Source: Pseudomonadota bacterium
Lineage (GTDB): Bacteria > Desulfobacterota > GWC2-55-46 > JADFVP01
DNA: 22,377 bases
Assembly (NCBI GenBank): GCA_015222595.1
Contig: JADFVP010000027.1
Span: 1-22,377, forward strand
Direction: 5' to 3'
The position numbers were made by a program, and so were the translations under genes. Below the pieces are notes generated by a model that did no database searches, was not told the DNA's origin, and worked only from the letters and a program-made list of their open reading frames with translations. Below are positions 17,305 to 22,377 of the stretch, piece after piece; positions within the stretch are counted from its first letter, which is position 1, and the number at the start of each line of letters is the position of its first letter.

Positions 17305-18780
17305 TTACTTGGACGTATCATTTAAAACCTCTTCGGTGTGCTTGAACTTTTCCAGCACAAAACTTTCGTACGCCTCTCGGAGCGTATTTATGAAAGAGAA
17401 CTTCATCGGGTAGATCTTTCTCTTTATGAGATACGCCTTGGTGAAGAAGTATAGCACAAAGTAGATGCCCGAAAAGGGAAGATTTATGAGGTGGTTCACC
17501 GTTATGTTTCTGAGCGAGGGCACAAGCAGGCATAGAGTTGACAAAAGCGACAGGTTGCGTTGCTGCAGTTTCTCTTTGTCGCTAAAGATCTTGAGTGGAG
17601 AGAGTGACTGGTAGCTCATGTGGAGCGAGTCGTAATCTCCGTCGAAGTAGCCGTTGGTTATCGCGTACTCTGCAAGCGCGGTCTTGGGGTACGGAAAGAA
17701 GAGCGGAAACTCCCCGAACGTGACCTTACAGTCGAGATTGAGGTCGAGCGACTCTATGTCCTCTTTGATGCCGGTGCTCGGAATTGCGAAGATGGTGTTG
17801 GAGAATGTCGGTATGTCGTGCTTGTCGCAGAGAGCAAAGGCCTCTGTCATTGTAGAGCGCGACATCTCGCGCTTTAGTATGTCGTTGCGCACCCGTTCGT
17901 TACCGCTCTCTATCGACATACTTATGGAGGCGAGCCCCGCTTTCTTCAGTTTTATGAGTATCGGTTCCGTAAGCAGGTTTGCGCGCATAAGGCAGTGGAA
18001 GGGCACGCCGATCTCGCGCGGGAAACGCTCCGAGAACTCGTCGAGCCATTCGTCGTCTTTGTAGAGAAAAATATCGTCGTAGAACTTTATGAACTGCGTT
18101 TCGTACTTCGACTTAAGCTCTTTAAGCTCCGCGATGACCCGGTCTACGCTCATGCGCGATACCACCGGCCCCTTGCCTTTGTAGAGCGCGTTGTACTGGT
18201 GGTTGAAGCAGTAGGTGCACTTGTAGGGGCAGCCTCTGCTTACCATAAAAGAGCGCATAGGGAAACGGACTAGCCGTGTGCTCGAATAGACGAGATCGCG
18301 GTCTAGAAACGGAAGGTCGTCCAGAGAGCGGCGGCGAGGACGGATGAGCTTCGTCGAGTCCTCGGAGAAGTTCTTCTTCGTAACGATATTAGGTATCGAG
18401 TCGAACGGCTCTTTCTTCTCTATTGCCAAGAGAAGCTCGGGCCATGCGTCGTCTCCTTCGCCAATGCAGAGCGCGTCGAAGGGGTGCTCTTTTATTATGT
18501 CTGGAAAGAAGGTGGCGTGCGGGCCGCCGATTACCGTTATCACTTCAGGAAGAAGCGACTTTATAAGGTCGTTGGCGGCGATGTAGTACTTGTGCTCGCC
18601 GGTCTTTGCGCTAAAGGCGACAACGTCCGGCGACTCGCGCTTTACGGTCTCGGCGAGCTTGCCGTCGGAGAGCACGGCCATGGCGGTTGTATGCCCATGC
18701 TCTTTAGCCAGAGCCGAGAGCAGCATAATGCCCATGGGGTCGATATACTCGACATCTTTTAAGACGAAAAGGATCTTCAC
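17305..18780 (-). CDS. B12-binding-domain radical SAM protein
   Basis: 491 residues. The N-terminal Rossmann-like cobalamin-binding domain (about 1-125) contains the VITVIGGPHATFFP and ALCIGEGDDAWPELL signatures. The radical SAM domain has Cys184, Cys188, Cys191 (GCPYKCTYC). After it come about 150 residues including a hydrophobic C-terminal segment that may touch the membrane. Relatives include class B methyltransferases and BchE-type cyclases. The DxHxxG cobalamin-ligand motif is not seen, which is usual for this class. A methylation or C-C bond reaction on an unactivated carbon of a sugar or lipid is possible. It starts with GTG behind AAGGAG (12-nt spacing) and is 19 bp after the family 2 glycosyltransferase. 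Confidence 0.85.
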   Translation of the reverse strand: MKILFVLKDVEYIDPMGIMLLSALAKEHGHTTAMAVLSDGKLAETVKRESPDVVAFSAKTGEHKYYIAANDLIKSLLPEVITVIGGPHATFFPDIIKEHPFDALCIGEGDDAWPELLLAIEKKEPFDSIPNIVTKKNFSEDSTKLIRPRRRSLDDLPFLDRDLVYSSTRLVRFPMRSFMVSRGCPYKCTYCFNHQYNALYKGKGPVVSRMSVDRVIAELKELKSKYETQFIKFYDDIFLYKDDEWLDEFSERFPREIGVPFHCLMRANLLTEPILIKLKKAGLASISMSIESGNERVRNDILKREMSRSTMTEAFALCDKHDIPTFSNTIFAIPSTGIKEDIESLDLNLDCKVTFGEFPLFFPYPKTALAEYAITNGYFDGDYDSLHMSYQSLSPLKIFSDKEKLQQRNLSLLSTLCLLVPSLRNITVNHLINLPFSGIYFVLYFFTKAYLIKRKIYPMKFSFINTLREAYESFVLEKFKHTEEVLNDTSK

Positions 18781-18799
18781 AACTGGTTCTTGCTCCTTG

Positions 18800-19546
18800 T
18801 TAGCTCTGCCCAGCGCCGACCTTGCTGTAGAGCGCCCGGTCCGTTAGGCGTACCTCAATAAAGAGGCCGACTATGGCGGATACGACGCTTACTATGTTCT
18901 TCATCGTGAAGGCCTGCGAGGCGCCGGTCTCACGCTGTGAAATATCTATGCCGACCTCGACGTAACTAGCGTTCTGACGAATCAGGCGTACCAGAATTGA
19001 GGCCATATAAGCAAAGCCCCACGTCTTCAGTTCGAGTTGTTTCAGTTCTTTGGCCTTTAAAACACAGGTGCCGTTGTAGTACTTGAGTCGAAGGCCGAAG
19101 AGCGTGTTCATTAGTATCACAAAGGCGCGCGAGATGAACCTTCTCGATAACGGCCTTACATGCGTGTTTGCCGTGTACGGTATTACGAGGTCTGCATTGC
19201 CTGTTTGAACAAAGACGCGCCTGATTGCTTCGGACGGTATCTCGTTGTCGCCCGGCACCATGATTATGTACTCCATCTTGGCCAGCCGCACACCCTCTGT
19301 ATAGTTGTAGCCAAAGCCCATATTCCGTTCGTTATGAACCGTTCGAACGGACTTCTCTTTCTCGGCTATCGAGTCTATGACCTCTCCGGTAGAGTCGGTC
19401 GAAAGGTCGTTGAAGATAATAATTTCTGCCTCGCCGAAACGGGCCGAGGAATCGAGCGCGCTCTTAATGGACTCTACCGTACCCTCTATATTGCCTGCCT
19501 CGTTGTAGCAGGGGACGATTATCGATATGGACGGTTTATCAGCCAC
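18800..19546 (-). CDS. Glycosyltransferase family 2
   Basis: 248 residues, GT-A fold. SISIIVPCYNEAGNIEGTV (6-24) and IIIFNDLSTDSTGEVID bind the nucleotide. The usual DxD region reads MVPGDNEIP, so the metal site would be GDNE rather than DADx. A hydrophobic C-terminal region (MKNIVSVVSAIVGLFIEV) could anchor it to the membrane, as in polyprenyl-phosphate sugar transferases. The start is GTG with AAGG 5 nt upstream. It lies 53 bp after E1 beta and its stop precedes the ribosome-binding site of the next gene. It may make a polyprenyl-phosphate sugar or extend a glycan; the donor is unknown. Confidence 0.87.
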   Translation of the reverse strand: MADKPSISIIVPCYNEAGNIEGTVESIKSALDSSARFGEAEIIIFNDLSTDSTGEVIDSIAEKEKSVRTVHNERNMGFGYNYTEGVRLAKMEYIIMVPGDNEIPSEAIRRVFVQTGNADLVIPYTANTHVRPLSRRFISRAFVILMNTLFGLRLKYYNGTCVLKAKELKQLELKTWGFAYMASILVRLIRQNASYVEVGIDISQRETGASQAFTMKNIVSVVSAIVGLFIEVRLTDRALYSKVGAGQS

Positions 19547-19599
19547 GTTACCTTATCTGTTCTCAGAAAAGAGTTCTGTTCATGCCTTGCAGGTATTTT

Positions 19600-20640
19600 C
19601 TAACCGGCTATTCGCTTTACTGCCGATACTATATCGTCTGCGCCTTTGTAGTACGCGGCTTCGAGCACGTGGCTCGCTGGGGTCGGTACTCCCGGTAGCG
19701 CAACTCTTTGTATCGGCGCTTTTAACAGGTCAAAGGCCTCTTCCGAGACAAAAGCTGCGACCTCTGCCGAGTAGCCTCCCTCTTTCGTTCCGTTGTCCGC
19801 AATTACCAGCCGTCCGGTCTTTTTAAGAGACTCTATGACGATCTCCTTGTCCATCGGCACGAGCGTTCTCATGTCTATAACTTCTGCAGAGATGCCGTCT
19901 GCAACGAGCGCGCGCGCAGCCTTTGTCGCCTCGGAGACCATCTGCGAGGTGGCTACTACGGTTACGTCCGTGCCCTCTTGCCTTACGATGCCTTTGCCAA
20001 GTTCTACTTTGTAGATTTCCTCAGGCACGTGGCCTACTTGTTCGTAGAGGCCTCTGTTCTCGATGAAGATTACCGGGTTGTCGTCATAGATGCTAGAGAT
20101 GAGCATCCCCTTGGCGTCGTACGGGGTGGCCGGCATAACAACCTTTAGGCCCGGAACAGAAGTGAACATCGCTTGCAGGCTCTGGGAGTGCTGCGCTGCC
20201 GAGCCCCAGCCGCGCCCGACTATGGCGCGTATGGTAAGAGGCACGTTTATCGCGCCACCGAACATGTAGCGCCACTTTGCAGCGTGGTTCGCAATCTGGT
20301 CGAGCGAGATGGTCATAAAGTCTACGCGCATATGGACGAGCAGTGGGCGCATGCCTGTTAACGCCGCGCCCATGGCAACGCCCGTTATGCCGTTTTCAGC
20401 CAAAGGCGTATCCATTACGCGCTCAGCGCCGAACTTTTCGGTAAGGCCCTTGGTCGTACCGAACACGCCGCCGGGGTCGTCTACCCCTTCGCCCATGATA
20501 AAGAACTCTTTATCGCTCTCCAAGAGCTGAGTGGAGGCCTCTAAGATGGCGTCGCGGTATGTTAGGCCACGCAGTGACGGGTCCTTTTCCACCGCGATGT
20601 CGAACTCGCTTCTGTCGCTATATACTTTGGTCCAGGGCAT
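19600..20640 (-). CDS. TPP-dependent 2-oxoacid dehydrogenase E1 component, beta subunit
   Basis: 346 residues. It pairs with the alpha subunit upstream to decarboxylate a 2-oxoacid at thiamine diphosphate. The transketolase pyrimidine-binding domain is visible in LTYRDAILEA (26-35), DTPLAENGITGVAMGAALTG, DQIANHAAKWRYM and GSAAQHSQSLQAMF. The C-terminal transketolase domain follows from VEVLGKG-like sequence (read here as KVELGKGIV) through MRTLVPMDKE. About 25 residues precede the usual family start. It resembles pyruvate or acetoin dehydrogenase E1 beta. No E2 (lipoyl) or E3 gene is adjacent; the neighbours are glycosyltransferases and radical SAM genes. The substrate, and whether a lipoyl acceptor is used, are open. 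Confidence 0.9.
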   Translation of the reverse strand: MPWTKVYSDRSEFDIAVEKDPSLRGLTYRDAILEASTQLLESDKEFFIMGEGVDDPGGVFGTTKGLTEKFGAERVMDTPLAENGITGVAMGAALTGMRPLLVHMRVDFMTISLDQIANHAAKWRYMFGGAINVPLTIRAIVGRGWGSAAQHSQSLQAMFTSVPGLKVVMPATPYDAKGMLISSIYDDNPVIFIENRGLYEQVGHVPEEIYKVELGKGIVRQEGTDVTVVATSQMVSEATKAARALVADGISAEVIDMRTLVPMDKEIVIESLKKTGRLVIADNGTKEGGYSAEVAAFVSEEAFDLLKAPIQRVALPGVPTPASHVLEAAYYKGADDIVSAVKRIAG

Positions 20641-20694
20641 GTTCTAAATCCCGTCTGTTACTTTTTAGTTGCGTCTATCTATTAACAGAACTGT

Positions 20695-21666
20695 CTATTC
20701 ACAAAAGAGGTCGGTCATAAGGTCCGCTTCAGTCGGGAGCGGACTCGATATTGCGAACTCGAAAGCGTCGTCGATCTCTTTGGAAATCGTATCTCGTATC
20801 TCTTCGTCTCTAGCTGCGTCGATAACTCCTGTTTCGATAAGTATGGTTCTGTAACTCTTTACAGGGCACTTCTCCATCCACGCGTTCAGTTCGGCCTCCG
20901 GTCTGCACCCGGCCTGAAAGTCCGTGCCCGGCCCGACGTGCCCTTTCCACCGGTAGGTGAGCGCTTCAATGAGCGTCGGCCCCTTGCCGGAGCGCGCGCG
21001 CTCTGCGGCCTCTGCAGCGGCGTTGTAGACAGCTTCAACATCGTTGCCGTCTACGCAGATGCCTTTAGAGTCGAAGCCGGCGGCCGAGTCGGCTATGCGG
21101 CTTCCTGCATGGCGCGCCTTCTGTGTAGAGTTGGTGGCGTAGAAGTTGTTCTCGCAGACGAAGATAACCGGCAGGTTCTTTAGAGCCGCAAAGTTGTACG
21201 ATTCGTAGAAGACCCCTTCATCGAAGGCTCCGTCGCCGAAGAAGACCGCAGATATTTTACCGTCTCCGCGTATGCTCGACGCAAGGGCCGCGCCGACTCC
21301 CATTGGGATACCTCCGCCGACTATGGCCGAGGTGCCTAGCATTCCTACCGATGTGTCTATTACGTGCATGCTGCCGCCCTTGCCCTTGCTGCACCCGGTG
21401 GTTCTGCCGTAGAACTCGGCTACGAGCGCGCGCATGTCGCCGCCCTTAACGAGGTAGTGGCCGTGCCCACGGTGGTTGCTAAAGAGGTAGTCGTCGCTCT
21501 TAAGATGCGCGGCGACTCCTGAGCCGATGGCCTCCTGTCCGATACAGAGGTGCACGGGGCACTTCATCTCCTGCACCGGGTATAGCTCGACTACCTTCTC
21601 TTCAAGGAGCCGGACTCTCAGCATGGACGTATAGAGTTCTATCTGTACTGTAGTGTCGAGTGTCAT
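20695..21666 (-). CDS. TPP-dependent 2-oxoacid dehydrogenase E1 component, alpha subunit
   Basis: 323 residues. It carries the thiamine-diphosphate/Mg-binding motif: GDG at 144-146 followed by Asn-Asn at 173-174 (FGDGAFDEG ... FVCENNFYATNS). N-terminal HLCIGQEAIGSGVAAHL and HRGHGHYLVKGGD, and later GSMHV and GPTLIEALTYRWKGH, are E1 alpha signatures. E1 alpha of pyruvate and acetoin dehydrogenases is about 320-370 residues, so this is full length. ATG 21666-21664 is separated from the upstream TAG by 15 bp of T-rich sequence. The only AGG overlaps that stop and is 14 nt away, so initiation may rely on coupling. The beta subunit begins 54 bp downstream. Confidence 0.92.
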   Translation of the reverse strand: MTLDTTVQIELYTSMLRVRLLEEKVVELYPVQEMKCPVHLCIGQEAIGSGVAAHLKSDDYLFSNHRGHGHYLVKGGDMRALVAEFYGRTTGCSKGKGGSMHVIDTSVGMLGTSAIVGGGIPMGVGAALASSIRGDGKISAVFFGDGAFDEGVFYESYNFAALKNLPVIFVCENNFYATNSTQKARHAGSRIADSAAGFDSKGICVDGNDVEAVYNAAAEAAERARSGKGPTLIEALTYRWKGHVGPGTDFQAGCRPEAELNAWMEKCPVKSYRTILIETGVIDAARDEEIRDTISKEIDDAFEFAISSPLPTEADLMTDLFCE

Positions 21667-21681
21667 AATAATAAAAAAAAC

Positions 21682-22377
21682 CTATATAAAGTTTACGTGG
21701 GAAGCCGGGTTCTTAAGCTCCCAGAGGTAGCGGTTTACCTCGTCCATGCGGCAGTTTGCGCGGCACTCGGAGACATCGAGTTCGGCGTCGACGAACTTCA
21801 TACACTCCCTGCGCTTGTCTCCTGTCCAGATCTCTTCGAAGGTGCTCTCGTTTATATTGCCGAAGAGGAAACGCTCATCGCTCAGGTACGCGCTGCAACC
21901 CCAGACCCCGCCGCCTGCGTCTATGTAGCTCCAGAACGGGAGTGCGAGGCAACGGGCATAGCCGCGCCCCTCGCTCTTCTTCTCTTTCGAGAGTTTGCTC
22001 ATTGCGTTGGCTCTGAAGACCACACTGAAGGAGTCGGTAGAGATTTTGTCGAGTTCCGCTTTAAGACCCAGTTCATCTTCGTAGCTAAAGTCTTTATATT
22101 GGGTCGTTATCGATTTCAGATGCTGCGAGTACGATTTTATTACAAGGTAGTTGGCACCGATGTCGCGCGCTATTTTAGCAAGCGCAACAGCCTCGTGGCG
22201 ATTTTCAGGCAGAAGGATCATCTGCATGCCGATGGTCGAATCTATCTTATGCTCGTCACGGTACTTTACCGCTGCGGTGATGTTCTCTATTACGCGCTCG
22301 AAGTCGCGCTCGTCAGTTCTGTGAATAGCGGCGTAGGTCTTAGGGGTTGCCGCGTTTATGCTAACCTTTGTCCAGCT
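21682..22377 (-). CDS. Radical SAM/SPASM-type protein, 5' end cut by window
   Basis: The last 231 residues of a larger protein; the frame is open to the window edge. The first visible residues, SWTKVSINAATPKTYAAIHR, match the strand with S-x-(D/N)-A-x-x-P-x-x-Y-x-x-I-H-R found in the middle of radical SAM barrels, so the CxxxCxxC motif should lie outside the window. The C-terminus has CLALPFWSYIDAGGGVWGCSAYL, GNINESTFEEIW and SECRANCRM, a SPASM-like arrangement of auxiliary cluster cysteines. An internal ATG at 22227 is not the true start. Its TAG stop is 15 bp before E1 alpha, placing it upstream in the same operon. Substrate unknown. It differs in sequence from the radical SAM gene at 14935-15795. 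Confidence 0.85.
   Translation of the reverse strand, partial: SWTKVSINAATPKTYAAIHRTDERDFERVIENITAAVKYRDEHKIDSTIGMQMILLPENRHEAVALAKIARDIGANYLVIKSYSQHLKSITTQYKDFSYEDELGLKAELDKISTDSFSVVFRANAMSKLSKEKKSEGRGYARCLALPFWSYIDAGGGVWGCSAYLSDERFLFGNINESTFEEIWTGDKRRECMKFVDAELDVSECRANCRMDEVNRYLWELKNPASHVNFI

Noticed and set aside
21682..22227. 181-codon protein starting at ATG 22227 as a complete gene
   Set aside because: The frame continues open to the window edge and the extra residues match the middle of a radical SAM barrel, so this ATG is internal.

Overview
The window looks like a chromosomal segment of a Gram-negative bacterium of the deltaproteobacterial / Desulfobacterota type. The main evidence is gene order: pilB-pilT-pilC-pilS-pilR-(membrane/TPR gene)-pilA closely follows the type IV pilus locus of Geobacter and its relatives, and the mature pilin N-terminus keeps the aromatic positions of Geobacter PilA. 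Genus-level placement is not possible from the sequence alone. No rRNA, tRNA, CRISPR array or insertion sequence was recognised.

Region 1 (1-4063) is mixed housekeeping. On the minus strand are the start and most of a glutathionyl-hydroquinone reductase (cut by the window edge) and L-aspartate oxidase NadB. Divergently on the plus strand are a small membrane-anchored lytic transglycosylase with a DUF4124-like N-terminus, and PgsA, which commits CDP-diacylglycerol to phosphatidylglycerol.

Region 2 (4064-14885) is a plus-strand type IVa pilus locus. PilB (extension ATPase, with a well-formed bipartite MshEN c-di-GMP-binding motif), PilT (retraction ATPase) and PilC (inner-membrane platform) make the motor. 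PilS and PilR form a two-component system whose regulator is a sigma-54 activator. A 785-residue polytopic membrane protein with a DxD motif after its first membrane span and C-terminal TPRs overlaps the end of pilR. It resembles GT-C glycosyltransferases and may modify the pilin. The pilA gene follows, with its control region readable: two 15-bp dyads spaced exactly 20 bp apart, a consensus -24/-12 sigma-54 promoter, a hairpin near the predicted 5' end of the transcript, a strong ribosome-binding site, and a strong intrinsic terminator. The simplest reading is PilS -> PilR -> sigma-54 -> pilA.

Region 3 (14935-22377) is a tightly packed minus-strand operon convergent with pilA. In transcription order it holds a radical SAM/SPASM-type protein (cut by the window edge), TPP-dependent dehydrogenase E1 alpha and E1 beta, a family 2 glycosyltransferase, a B12-binding-type radical SAM enzyme, a small membrane protein with a putative metal-binding motif, a family 9 (heptosyltransferase-like) glycosyltransferase, and another radical SAM protein. 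Gaps are 0-54 bp. The mix of two glycosyltransferases, three radical SAM enzymes and an E1 pair without E2/E3 suggests assembly of an unusual surface glycan or glycolipid. Its product cannot be named from this window, and the operon continues beyond the right edge. This is the least explained part of the window.
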